Positions 27,835-40,705 of a DNA stretch of 64,000 nt are shown piece by piece. Both the position numbers and the translations under genes were made by a program. Location: NCBI GenBank assembly GCA_014706295.1, contig JACSVZ010000004.1:90610547-90674546 (forward strand). Direction: 5' to 3'. The notes beneath the pieces are model-generated. The model did not search any database, was not told the DNA's origin, and saw only the letters and a list, made by a program, of their open reading frames with translations. Origin of the DNA: Lycocorax pyrrhopterus obiensis. Lineage: Eukaryota > Chordata > Aves > Passeriformes > Paradisaeidae. Every line of letters begins with the position of its first letter. Positions within the stretch are counted from its first letter, which is position 1.

Positions 27835-28149
27835 TTACATGAAAGCACCATCAATTAAAGGAAATGGTTGTCCCTTATGACACACGGCAGGAGTTGTAAG
27901 AGGTTTATTTAGAAGGAGGATAATTACTCTGCAGGGAGCTTGGAGCTGCCTTGGAGGCAGAGGTCCCAGGGGCATGTTGCTGAAGGCACACAGGGCTCCT
28001 CCGAGGAACCAGAGCACCAGGAGAAACACAATGTAGATGCCCAGGCTGGCGCCAGATCTTCTGCTTTGCACAGGGAAGGTGTACACCGACCTTGAAATTA
28101 TTTTAGAAGAGGAGAAAGAGACCTTCTCATAATGAAAGGCCATGATCAA
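27835..28149 (-). other. Unassigned island: ORF with a hydrophobic segment and AATAAA
   Basis: A minus-strand frame of 104 codons contains a predicted membrane-type stretch, LGIYIVFLLVLWFLGGALC, followed by a proline-rich tail (PLGPLPPRQ). The underlying 200 bases (about 27880-28080) are clearly more GC-rich than the flanks. An AAATAAA lies within the frame near 27906. I recognise no family. It could be a fragment of an old retroelement or processed pseudogene with its poly(A) signal, an unannotated exon, or chance. Confidence 0.2.
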
Positions 28150-29617
28150 ATCTAATCTTGTATCAAAAAAGTACTCAGTTTTTGGAATAGTCTTTTGACC
28201 GTGGTGTATACTGTTCTAGCCAAAGGCTTTGAAAGTCCCAGCTAACATGACTGTCCCTGAAATGCCCTGAAATCTCTTCACTGTTCTCCATCATGGTCAT
28301 TAGAACTTTTGAGTTATTCCTAAAATAAAAATGTACGTATGGATGCCTAACAGTTACTTCTCAGAACACAGAATGACGATCATTAAAAGAACATTAAGAA
28401 ATCAAAGGGGACTTTTGAGAAAAAAATCTCAGACACTAAAAGAGTTTATTTCTCACAAAAAGAATTAACTCTTTGATGATTTTTCTAACAAGTCACGGAT
28501 GTCAAAAATAAGAATACAAGTCCCCATTTAAAAGAGAGGGTGTTGGGACACATCTTTTTACATATGCCTCTTTTCAGCTTCCATCTACACTGGTCTCTGA
28601 TGCCAAACATCATTAAAAGGAGACCGTAGTGTCAAACAGGCTAGTTTAATTGTACAAAATAATCTGCTTTTCTTAGTCAAATTCTGAAATGTTAGTAAGG
28701 GGTTTCCTTCTTGAATCAGTAATACCTTTAAAGTTCAGTCATGACAAAAAGATTTAAAAATGCTTAATTTTGACATGTGTAGCCTCTGGTATTTAATTAA
28801 GAAAAATGGATCTGTTAGAATGCAGAGGAAAAGGTTAAATCAGTCTGTTTGGATCCAAGCCTGCCATTTTCAATGTGTGCCCTCAGTGGCTACCTCAAAA
28901 CCTACACTAATGATTGGGGTCTCTACTTTCTCCTTTCAATGCTGGAGCAGGATGTGCTCAGGCTGCACAGAAAAAAGAGTGGTTTGCTCCATTAGAGCAA
29001 ATTAGTGCCTAGACAGGCACCCAAATGTAAATGCAAGTCCTTCAGAGTGCTTCTCTAGCACACCCACTTGCACTTAAATTGAAACATCGTCTGTATGTGA
29101 GTGTAGGGCAGGGGAGGGAAGCACGTCACATACAGTCCAGGGTTCTCCAGCCCGTTCCTTTGCTGCTCCCTGGAAAGTTCCACACCTTTGCTTGCTGCTC
29201 TGGTACTGAAAGATCCTGTAATTTCTGAGGGTTTTCCATGTTCAAGAGTTTCTCCATTTTTAAGGTAGTTGAGAGTGGTTTTTTTTAAATGTAAGGATAT
29301 TCAAACCTTGCAAAAGTAGTCATTAAAACTTATCAATGTCATACTGTAATTGAAATTCAAGAGATAATTTTGGTTTTAATGAGGTTAATTCTTTTAATTA
29401 AATTTTGAATAAATTTCTCTCCAACATAATCAGATAGATACTTTAGATATTAACCTATCTTTCTGCTTCTTCCCTTTTCTCATTCACCCCTCTATGATGA
29501 ATCCTAGCCAGTAAAGGGACCAGAAAGTTTTTCAGTAGAGAGAGAGTCTTGAGTTTGGATATCTGTGAAAAGACCCTGTTTCTTCCTTTTGAGATTAAAC
29601 AGTAAGAAATGGTGAGA

Positions 29618-29681
29618 TATATATATATATATCACCGTGATACATACATATGCTATAAAAATATCACAGTGATATTTTTAT
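29618..29681. repeat. Paired TATCAC-N-GTGATA palindromes
   Basis: A TA-repeat runs into the palindrome TATCACcGTGATA (29630-29642). Exactly 32 bases on is TATCACaGTGATA (29662-29674), which sits in a longer perfect inverted repeat with 13-base arms and a one-base centre (29655-29681). The second can form a tight hairpin or cruciform. Function is unknown. Confidence 0.85.
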
Positions 29682-30264
29682 GACTTTTTCTTTGAAAGAC
29701 TGCTTACATCCAGATGATTTTTATCAGCACAGTTTATATGATGGGTTGCATTTTATTTAAACTACATAACTGAAAGCACTGTCTGGGTAGTATGCATCTA
29801 TAACTTTGTAACCTTTTTTCCTGTTGGATCATTTTACGTGTCTTATGATTAAGTAGACCTGGATATTTGTTATACCCTAAACTCAGATGTTAACTGGTAG
29901 TCTCATGTTGACATAGTTCGTGGAGGCAAAATGTTGCATTTATCCTGTGCCAATATTTTAAGTAGGGTCTTTTAGTAACAGTGAATTACATCATACCTTC
30001 AAGACAGTTTTTGAGAACTATACATGGGAATCCATCTCATCTCACATCAGTCACTGAAAAAAACCCAATCATCCAGGTCTGAGTTAGCTGTCCAATCTCT
30101 TTTAGAATTACCGTGAGAAAAATAAGCAATTCTGGGGACAATTCTCACCCATCTTAGATGCTTATTTTACCAGGAAATGAATGATGCTATGCTTTTCTCT
30201 GTCAACCACAAAGACAATCAAGGACAACCAGCTCAAATCAGGACACCTAATTTTGATAGTTAAC

Positions 30265-30391
30265 ATCACTGGAAGTGTTCAAGAAACAAGTGGGCCTGGC
30301 ACTTGATTTAGTTGACATGGTGGTGTTCAGTCAAAGCTTGGACTCGATGACTTTGGGGGTTTTATCCAACCTTAGTGATTCTATGGTGCTA
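30265..30391 (+). mobile_element. CR1 LINE, 3' end
   Basis: It reads as a CR1 3' tail on the + strand: aagtgttcaagaaacaagtg, then cttggactcgatgactttgg, then ttatccaaccttagtgattc and tatggtgctatga. It is truncated and diverged. Confidence 0.85.
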
Positions 30392-33300
30392 TGAAATGCC
30401 TAAAGGGATGAGACAAAGTCCAGCCAAAAGCTCTGTCCCTGTGACACACTGGTTTGCACTGGGACATAACCTCTCCTGTCTTTTGTCACCATTGTTCATG
30501 GGAAAGGTGGGAGCTTCATCTCCCCTGCTCCACATCCCTTGTGAGCTGGATGGTAAAGCAAATCTAAATGGCATTTGCCTGCAGTAATGACTGAAACCTA
30601 ATTTCCTGCACCTTGATCCCATCTGCTAAAGCTACTACACAGCAGCCAGTACCAGCTTTGCCCAAGGTATCTTTGTAACTCCAGACAGGTATGAAAAGCA
30701 GACCTTCTGTATTTCTGTAATTTTTTAAATTCAATGCACAGTTGGAGGCACCAGACCATGCTGTTAATCCCATTGAAAATGTTGATATTGAAGTCAGTGG
30801 AATCTGACCAATTCATACCAGCTCAGGATCTGGACCATTATATTAACATATTATTGACACAGACAAGAATTGTGCTTCCTATATACAACTTTTTTAAAGA
30901 GTTTTTCAAAATAGCGCGTCACTGAGAGACACTGCTTCCAAACAAATTACATGCAAAACCCCTATTTCTTTGAGCAGCATCCGTCTTTGACATCTCTCTG
31001 CTAAACAGAATCTGTATAGCACTTTTAAAAACTACTGAAATCATTAGTATGACACATAACCTCAATTAAAATTTACTGGGGTAAGGCAAAATTACTGGAT
31101 GAGGGGTTTTTTTTAAAAAAAAAGGAAAATAAATCTGTGTGTGCAACAGGCTAGTCTCAATATTCAGAGTAGATCCTTTTAGGCTTCAGTTCTGTACATC
31201 TATCTGATTTTGCACAGGAAATTAACAATTAAGTGGAAATGTGACCACTAAATTTGGAAAAAGCTGGAGCCACTACAGTCTCCCTGGAGAAGAAAAGTAT
31301 AAAAGGAATTACTATAATCAATTCAGTGTGCAAGATGTTACCTCCATATTGAGCAAACTTAGGTCTGTAGGCAGCTCCATGTTACATAAACGATAAAATC
31401 TGTTTTGACAGTGTAATTAATGTTAGTCTCAAAACAGAAATGCAAATCAAACAAGACATCAAGATCAGAAACTGTAGGCCTTTGCTAAAATTAAAAGAGA
31501 TGTGGGCAACACAAACCTCATAGATTGCTGATGGACTGGTTACAAAGGGTTCTATTTTAGATCAGTTAATTAGCAAGAAATTATAGCCTAACCAGTATCC
31601 TGTAGATGGCACGGCAAAGTGCTGACAGCTGTACTGCTCTTCTAAACAGTTCCTATGTGCCTCTAAAATAGTGAAGCTGCATTAAAAAACACCATCTCAG
31701 TTTTTCAGTTACAGGAAGGAAAAACGTTCCTTTAACTGTATTTCATTTTCAAAATGTATGTGCGGCTTTTCAGGAATGCAGATTGCATTTGTCACATCAT
31801 CAACTCAGTAAGAGACAAAGAGAAAAAAGAGTTCCAAACACTAAGAATCGCTCTTCTTGTGCTACTCTTCTCACATTGAAATAAAACAAAAAATTGAAAA
31901 TGTTTTCCAGTAGAATTTCTTCTTGAACTCCCACATACCCTTCTCATTCAGTTAAATTAATTTCCATCAGCCTCCTAAACCCCCTCATGAATATATTATG
32001 TAGGCTTATAATGGTTTTGTTTTTATATTTTCTATTGTCTTTCTTACAGTGACTTTATGTAGCTTGTAATTTTATTTGACTTACAGTAAGGAATTCTAAG
32101 ATGAACAGGATGAGAAAAACAATTTGCTTACTTACCCTTAAGAAAATGTTGCATAATTTTATCACTACATTATGATAATAATCTGACATTAAAGAACTTA
32201 AGTGACTACTAAATATTTTAAACAAATTTAATTTAAAACCTTTAAACAATTAATTTAATCCACAGAGAGCTACGAGTCTGGACACAAACTCAGAGTGCTC
32301 TTTTTTGTCAATTCAAATAATCATTTTACTCGAGAAGCAGATGGAGTCAGTATGAGTGTCAAAACCAGTGCTAAGAAAGCTACTTGCAGGCTCCCAGCCC
32401 TGTATTTAGGTGTAGAAAGTGATGCTGCTGTGTTTTGATGTCTCAGCTTTGTAAGTCAGAGCATGGCTATCTCAGTTATCCTTGTTTTCAGTGGGACCAG
32501 AATTTAACCTTTGTTTTAATCCTATCATGCAATTTGAATAGGTTTAACTCTTGCCCTAGATTTATGAAAGTTAGCTAGCTATACAATGCTGTCATTGTAG
32601 ACTATTTTAATAGACAACAGAGAGAAACAGGGATGTCCAGAGGACCACTTCTTTAATAATGGCTACAAGCCAAAAAGGACATATATATCTATTGGCTATA
32701 ATTGCATATTAATGTGATTGCCTTTGACATCTACATTTTAGATATATGTATCACATGAGATGAACTTTTATGACTGAAATTTGTATAATATCTTTGATTG
32801 GGGGAAGGAGACAGAGAATGGAAATATATATATATTGTACTGGACACAGGAACGTCCCAAAAGGTAAAGAAATGTGTATAAAAATCATGACTTGTTTATG
32901 TGATATGCCGTTTTCATTCTCAGAAGGCCAAGTGATAGGTTTCTCACTCCAAACTCAGTATCTCCCCGAACCCTGGATGTCCTCTGGTTGCCCTTGAGGA
33001 GGAGTAGTGTGCTGCTGGGATTGCGCTGGTATTGTGGTTTCCAGTGTGTATATTTTAATGGACTATATACTGAGACTGAACCTTGACCTTACAGCAAGTA
33101 AGACTTTGTTGGGAACTATCAAAGTGCTATTAGGTGACAATAAACACCTCAGTGTAGGTTGGGGTTTGTTGATTCTCTGTTGGTGCACAATAGGATCCAT
33201 ACATTATATTCAGTCTGAGTCAAAGACTGCCTAGACAACAGCTTCTTGTCCAGAACGATGCAATTCTCTTCTAGGTCCTGTGTAGATGTCTCAAATGTCT

Positions 33301-34025
33301 CAAATGGTACCAGCCAATTGTCTTTGAACTAATCAGAGCTTGTTGTCATGGGAACTTAGACTACTAGATTGCACAACAGCATCTATGTTTAGTTGACTTG
33401 ACCTGGAGGCTAACCCAACACAGTTCAACTAACCTGTCTGGTCAAAGGCTAATTCTGTCAGGTTATGCCCTAGGATTGTCATAAATTTTAGTATCTTTTT
33501 CTCTAATGCTCTGGAAAAAAATCTTTCAAGTACATTTTAAGTACCAGGTTTATCAATTGCCTTTCTAGGGTACATGTGAGTCTGAATAAGTTTCCTGATG
33601 CAGAAATGGATCAAATGATATTTGTATACCAAGCACAGCAAGGAATGTAGCTCCAGTGCACATATCATCATTATGGCTCCTGACATATATACCTTCAACA
33701 AAAACCTGAATACATGCAGAGCTTCTGAGAAGACTCTTAGAGGTTATTTTCTTTCACAGAGGAACCCAGAAGGAGCACAGGCAGGGTCCTTCCTTCTTTT
33801 TCACTGCAAAGAAGCACGATGAACAGGTGCTTCCATGGTCACCCACCCTGTGTGCTTCCCCTAGCTGCACAGACCCACCAGAGGACAAAGCCCTCTGGCA
33901 ACCTCAGGGTAAATATCTGGGCTGAGAGTTACATCTGCCACTGTCAGTTTCTACCATGTCAGGAAGGGTTCAAACACTTAGCAGTGAATCACCTTCTCTG
34001 CATGTTATGTTTTTCTGACAAATTC

Positions 34026-34030
<5 letters not shown>

Positions 34031-34056
<26 letters not shown>

Positions 34057-34057
34057 T
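34031..34057. repeat. Poly(T) run, 27 bases
   Basis: An uninterrupted run of T. I see no clear retroelement body beside it, so it may be a slippage-grown simple repeat. Confidence 0.95.
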
Positions 34058-36990
34058 ACCACATAATACCATAAAGAAAACATAGCTGAGAAAACTCTGT
34101 GAACAGACTAGCTTTGAAGCCAAATTCTGCCAGGGGAGGGAGTATAGGTATCCTTTTTAATAAAAAAAGAACCAGCTGTCTGGCAAACCCAGTGGGTTAC
34201 GGAGGAATTTTGACAAGCACAGAACAGCAGGAGCAAGAGAGGAACACTCATTACACATTTTTTAAACTAACCATAGATGGAAAGCAGTGACTTCATTTTT
34301 TATCTTTGACTCTGAAGATAATCTGCACCAGGGAGAATGAAAATTATGAAAAGCTCCTGGCTACTGCTCCAACAGCTTTCATGCCTCATCAGCCTGAAGA
34401 GGCCAGGCAGCCCTGATTAGCACAGCCTTACTCCATCTCCAGGAATCCCAGCATTGTGAACAGTTGTGACAGCCCCTTGGCCATGCTCTGTCCAACTCCT
34501 TGAACCGAGTGTTTGTGTCACCTTCATCGCAGTGACTCCCTGGGCCATTTCCACCATGTAGAGCTGCTAGTGAACAGCAATGTTGGCATAGCAGCAGAAC
34601 TTCAATATGTTTAAAAAAATTAAAGACTAATTATGCCCTCCAGACACACCCAGAGCAATGAAAATTATGTGTGCATATCCAAGTGTAGAACTGGGCTCAT
34701 CATTTGTTAGGATAAGATTTATTCTCACAGTATAGGAACACAAGTTGGCACAGCATCAAAGGATTAACTCAGGATGTCCAAGTGCTCCCAGAGATAGATG
34801 GTGTGTTTCCTGCAGAGAGCTGGAGTGTCAGATAATTCCATGGAGCCCCAACAGTAATTAAGGAAAGTCAACATAATAAATTGTGATTGAGAACACAGCC
34901 TTCTGTATCTTATTTGGACTCAATGCTTCGTGTTTTTAAACATACCTGTTGTGGATTCCACTGCTAGCTATTACTTAGCAACGGATACCAATAAAATCCT
35001 CTCAGACTGAGAATTTATTTCTATAGAGAGAACAGAAATTGTGAAGATGTAACTTCATGCATGTTTTCCCCCATGTGGCTGGGTTTTCCTGGCCATAGTG
35101 CATCAGATTAAGAAGATCCAAACAGCCACCTAGGTGAAGTATCTCATACTTGAGGAAATAAAAGAAAATCACACATCTGTTGCTCATAAACCATTTTTCT
35201 TTTAAGAACTGAAGAGCATTATTTTCTCAATTTTTATATTCCTACACATTTGTAAAATTCTCTCTGAGCTTTCTCTTCCCCATGCTGAGCAGTCCTTCTT
35301 ATGTTTTTTCTCATGGGAGGGGTGTCATATGTAGTAGCACCATGGCTTTTGCCCACCTTTGGTATCCTCATATATTGAAAAAACCCAACAAACCAGCAAA
35401 ACCTAAAAATAATAACTAATGTTATTAGCGTTCAGATAGCAACCAGTGAATCAGTCCTTTCAGGGTCTGAATGGGTAGCTGTGCTACAGAACAGTACAAT
35501 TTCTCTGTGAAACATCATATTCTCATCCATTTATTTTTGTAAGTACATGACTGTGCAATCAGTTCGTTGACCATGAGATTTTTGTAGCTAAATATCAAAC
35601 ATGGGCTGTAAAAATTCACCCTACTAGCCCTTTACTTGAAAAAGAAAAGCTGAAAACAGCTTGAAGTCAGGACAAGGGAAACCTGCAGTTTCTCAGGCAT
35701 CCTGAGTAATTGTAGGAGCTCCAATTGAAACCTCCCTCATCCAATGTGACCTTGTTTGAATTAATTGGTTTTGGAATTAGTGCTCAATAGCTCAGTAAAT
35801 GTGGAATTCTCTGAATTTATTCATTGCCAAGCAGAATCCAGCTGACTGAGAAAACTAAAATGGCCAAAAGACAGTTCTCTACTTTTCATCTTCTTCAGTG
35901 AAGTCTTTATCTTTAGCAAGCATGAGCTTAGTTGAGCTACCTACTATGAATCAGATAAAAGGAGGTGCATGTACAACTGAGAGATTCATTGAGGTTGGAA
36001 AAATCGGACAGATTTGCATTATGCTACATTTTCTAGAAGAATTTTAAAAAATATGCATATACGGGCAACTTAAGGCTAGTAAATATAATCCCTAAATCCA
36101 ACAATGCTTCATGCTAAGTTTCTCTCAAGATTAGCAGGCAATCTCTGAAGCGGGAGAAATTACTTTAGACTGACATTTAACATAGGACAGAAATCCAGGA
36201 TGCCTTTATATACCCTGACCAAGTCTCCATTGTGCTGAGGTCCATAGCTAGGTGGATTTTTTTATCATTAATCCAGTCAAAAAATACTATTGTAGCCAAA
36301 AACTTGGGTTAGAGGAAAACATGGAGTAGTTTTAAGAAACTGAAAATGATCTTCCCTTTTATTCATCGGACTAAAAACCAAAGAACTTAACTGAGGCCAC
36401 TTAGTCCATGCTTGCTGCTCGAGAAGGATTTCATACACCTGATTGAGTCACATATTTAGTATTTCTGGCTTAGCTGTTTCAATTTGACTATAAAAGCAAT
36501 ATACACTGAAAAGATATTACACCTGATGGGGGAACATCCTGAGCAGTGGCCCAGAGAGGCAGTGTTTCTCTCAGTAAAAATGAAAGTGTTTTATAGAATG
36601 TATAATAATGTCATCAGAAGAAAATTCGTGTGTTCAAGTTGGCCAGAAGTGCAAATAGCAAGTTACTCTCTCTCTCAGGGAAGGGATTTTAGCTTGTTCT
36701 TCTGCTTCACAAGAGACCATCCTAACTGCTACCTCCATTACCATTGCAATTCAGTATTTCTGCATTCACAGTAAAACCAGACAAAAAAACCTGTGAGGAA
36801 ACACCCTGAAATAGTCTCTAACATATGGAGTGAGTAATATAAAGGACTCTCTCTACACACAGAACTTGTAACAAAAGCAAGTTGACCTCAGACAAAGGGG
36901 AAACAAGGGAGGAAGTGATTAATATCTTCCAGATGTCCTTATTGGTTATGTTTTCACAGTACAGTCAAATGTTGTACCACGATATCTGAA

Positions 36991-37310
36991 CTACTTTTCA
37001 GTAAGAGAAGACAGGTGCTGCAGGTGGGATAACGTGTTACTGCCGCACTGCTCCCGACTTACTGTGCTCCATTTCCCAGCAGGACTCCAGAGCCAGGGCT
37101 CCCTGCGGGCTCCCTGGTGGTGACACAGCCCCAACACCTCCGGCAGCCTTTGCCTCCCACAGCACTGTGCCACATGCCCCAGGTGTCACTGGGAAGGAGC
37201 CTGCTGAGCTGACAGCGGGATGATGTGCTTAGACAACAGGGAAGTGGGCTGGTCCTGCCTGGGAAAGTAACCCAGTTTTTATGAACCCTTCCTGAAAAGT
37301 GAAGCATTGC
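36991..37310. other. Unassigned GC-rich island
   Basis: About 300 bases are markedly richer in G and C than the surrounding intron, with few CpGs. Short open frames on the minus strand (up to 82 codons) show no domain. No LTR ends, CR1 motifs or splice-bounded exon were recognised. Confidence 0.3.
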
Positions 37311-40300
37311 TTGCAGGAGTAGCAGAGCTGTAAGTCAGTAGCACTTAGGATGACTACTGCACTCAGTGACTTCCCATTCAGGAAATTACATGTTGTCTGT
37401 GATGGAGGAATGAGGTGGGAGGCAGCAGCAGCTGGAGCTGTATTTTCTCAGCTGTGCATCTGACAGCTGTGACTGGATACGGTTCAGAGACAGAAAGCAT
37501 ATGCTGTCATTCAGGGCTTTTAACATCAAGTGTCTTTTACTGGGTTCATTATCTCTTCAGAAAATGAAACGTGATGGCTAGAAGTGCCCTAACTTCAATG
37601 AAGCAAGAGTCTCAGCAGGGGTCACACAGAGCCCAGGTCTAGCTTACCGTGGGCCAGCAATGCTGGCTGCCTCCTTTGCACTGTCACTTGTCTCATTCAT
37701 TTACACCTGGGGTAACATGGACTGCCCTATGCCTTGTCACAATCTCCTTCAGAGGTGGAGAAGACTGGTTCCACAAATAATTAAACTACATGGATCTGTG
37801 CAGAAGTTGTGTTCTTTAGTACCAGTGTTTCATTGGGCTTTCTCTGTAAAGTTGTGTGCAGTTAAGAAGAGCCCGACACTGGTAGTTCTTTTTCCATCTA
37901 TTAGAAAGCCTCATTAGCAGAGTCCATTAATAATGTCCCACATAATACTCATTATAGGTGCAACCTTTCTACCTTCTGAAAGCTGTTAATGCATCTAGGA
38001 ATATTTTAGCAAACTGCATGCTGTAGATAGAGATTCTATACTTTTGTAATTGAATTCATAGATCAAATACTACTATTTTATTTTAGGTTTACATTTTTAG
38101 TTACAATAATTAATTTTTAGCTAAGCCTATGTGTTATGAATTAATTGCTTTGCAACAACGATAAGAGGTAGTCATGACCTATATCACTAAAATTGAATGG
38201 GATAATTAAATTGAAATTAGTGTTAATTTTCTAAAGAATTCCTTTAGTTTCTTTGCCAAGAAGAATTTGTTACATCAGAAGCAAAAAAGAAATCAATGTA
38301 ATTTTCCTAAGAATTCAAAAGACTGAATTGGAACTAAAAGCTGATGTGAAATGCTGACCTTTTTGACATTTATTTGAATGAACCCCATATAAATGTCAAA
38401 TATCTGCCAACACCATTTTCTCATTTCAGGCAACTGCTTCTTTTACAATTTTCAGAGAGGGATGGAGAAATAAGATTTTTTTTTGAATTATAGTAATGAT
38501 AAGAAATGAAGCATCTCCCTTCAAATTGACAGAGGCTGAAGAGAGAAAAATGGAAGAGTCATCCCTAGGGTTTTAAAAACAAGAACTTATTTGGCAACTG
38601 AAATTTCCCATTAAAAGTGAATCGCATAATCCCTACTCTTCTTATATATCAGATAACTATTTCTGATTTGTAAATTTACCTTACATAGAAGCTGAGGACA
38701 AACTTGCTCAGTGGAGCAGAGATATTTTAAATATAGGACTACACTCAGAACAGTATACAGTCCATAGGCTTGGAAATAATTTTGGACCAGGAAAACACCT
38801 CAAATAATCTTATTTCTTCAGATTGTCAATATCACCTCACTGCAACAAAGAAGAAGAATTACATTTGTGGGCAAGAAAATCTATCTGATAAATCATTTCT
38901 GAGGTGAGGAAGAAATTATGTGTGAAATGAAGGTTAAAGTTTTCAGAACCACGGTATTTAACCAGCAACCTACTAATCAATGCAAAACATTTTTCATAAG
39001 TATGAAAAGTGATGCAAACATACTTATTACCTAATCTTTTATTTTCCCAAAAATATTCTATTATTCAGATTTGTCACTCTAGGCAAAATAAAATAAATTC
39101 TTTTCAGTGAGAATTTTGGGCTTATCTTGCATATAAACTCAAGACAGCTTAGGTTAAAATCAGTCCCCTTGGTAACCAAGGTAATTCTGAAAATATTCCA
39201 ATTCAGTACTTGGAGTCAGACTCCAAAATAAGTATCTATTTGTGTCTTTTGCCATGGAAGGTGTCTTCATAATGATCACACAGTAATATATGATAAAGAT
39301 GAAAATTAGTCTCTGGGGTAGCAATAAGATCTCGTTTTATATCATGAGAGCATCTCTATTAATCAAAGGACAGAAACATCCCTAGAGGGGGCACTGTGAG
39401 CAACAATTTCTAGTTTTACACAAAGTTTTATATAACAATTAAAATACTATACTTAAGATAAAATAACATTTTATGCTACTTCTGGAATGCAAATGTATGT
39501 TATTCAACCACAGCTTCCTTTCTAAGCTCCCACTGTTCTGTTATACAACAGATATGTCAAGCAAATAATTAAAAAAGTATTTTTATATGATACACTTTGA
39601 GTTCACTTTTACCTTTTGTAGATGGGTAGTCTGCACTACAACTTAATAATATCTGGCAAGGACAACATTATAATTAGAAACTGACAGTAACATATCTGGA
39701 AACATAGAAGTGAATTGGAATCAGTTTACAAAGAATACATATTTCCTATAGATTTCATTTTAATTATTTAACTGCTCTCTGTGTAATCTTTTCTCTAGCT
39801 ATACATGCTACTATTCTAAAATGAATAAACCTATCATCTTTGCTAAGCAACTAATAAGAGAAAAGAAAGTTGTCAGAAGAATGTTAAAAGACCTTAACAG
39901 TGAGTGTTATAACAATGAATGCTAATGGCTACTGATGAGTAATATCAGATGTGTGAAGCTTGCCAATACGTTACAATTCAGTGAACTGATACAATTGGTT
40001 ACACCTGCCCTAAAAGTAATTAATTACCTTTTAAATTAACTGCCTTTGAGTATTTAGACCAAATATTTTTAATCTTGCTTCTCTTTTTTTTTTTTTTTGG
40101 CACTTTAACAACCTAAATTAAAATTAGCACAACTAATCTCATTTAGAAGATCAATTACTTGATAGATAAACCACATTAATGTCTAACAATATTGAAAGGA
40201 TACCATTTGCACTTGCATTTTTATATTTGCACCTAGATAACTCTATGTATGTGAAATAGAGGTCAAAAGTCCAGGTCCATTTTATTATGCATACAGGATT

Positions 40301-40485
40301 CTTCCCAGAAGGAGCTTATTCCAAGATGTAGCCACAATGGTACAGTATTACAAACTTAAGAATGTTGGTATCAAACATTATCTCTACACAGGGAAAATGT
40401 TTCCAGTGTCAAAGATCCTTTTAGAAAACAAGCTGATATATTTTTACATGCAGAGCAGTGGAAGGGTGAGTGGAGATTTGCTTAC

Positions 40486-40705
40486 CTGTGGTTGACCTGA
40501 TGGTTGAGGTGATGTTGGAAGATGTCAGCGCAGGTATACATTCATCATCTTGGGAATAGCCTGCCTGAATGGCACGCAAGTAACTGTGGCTTCTTGTTCG
40601 GAAACATCCAGGGAGGTCAAGGGCATCCATTGCCTGAGCTTCAACTTCACTAAACACTGATTCACACACCGATTCAAATTGCCCATTAACCTCTGCTTCA
40701 CTCAT
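40486..40705 (-). CDS. DLGAP2: DLGAP2 coding exon iii
   Basis: This 220-base exon follows the acceptor gtttattcag and ends at a GTAAGC donor. It encodes 73 codons plus one base. It begins MSEAEVNGQFESVCESVFSE, the acidic segment shared by the family, and continues through ALDLPGCFRTRSHSYLRAIQ. That stretch includes another guanylate-kinase-binding repeat (CFRTRSHSYLRAIQ, residues 34-47, 40606-40565). The following SQDDECIP is a DLGAP2-like marker. The exon opens with an in-frame ATG, but this is internal: exon ii ends in phase 0 and reads straight into it. The last base G joins CT of the next exon to make Ala, giving STTAVTYTSY across the junction. A short AT-rich stretch with homeodomain-type TAATTAATTA lies about 460 bases downstream in the intron, near 40017. 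Confidence 0.94.

Larger units (their letters stand above)
22788..40485 (-). other. Intron between exons iii and iv
   Basis: This is the longest intron in the window, 17.7 kb. It contains a CR1 fragment at 30.27 kb, a paired palindrome at 29.63-29.68 kb, a long T run at 34.03 kb, and GC-rich islands near 25.98-26.39, 27.88-28.08 and 37.0-37.3 kb that I could not assign. Its acceptor is preceded by more than 40 bases of mostly pyrimidine. Otherwise it is AT-rich with no supported feature. Confidence 0.85.
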
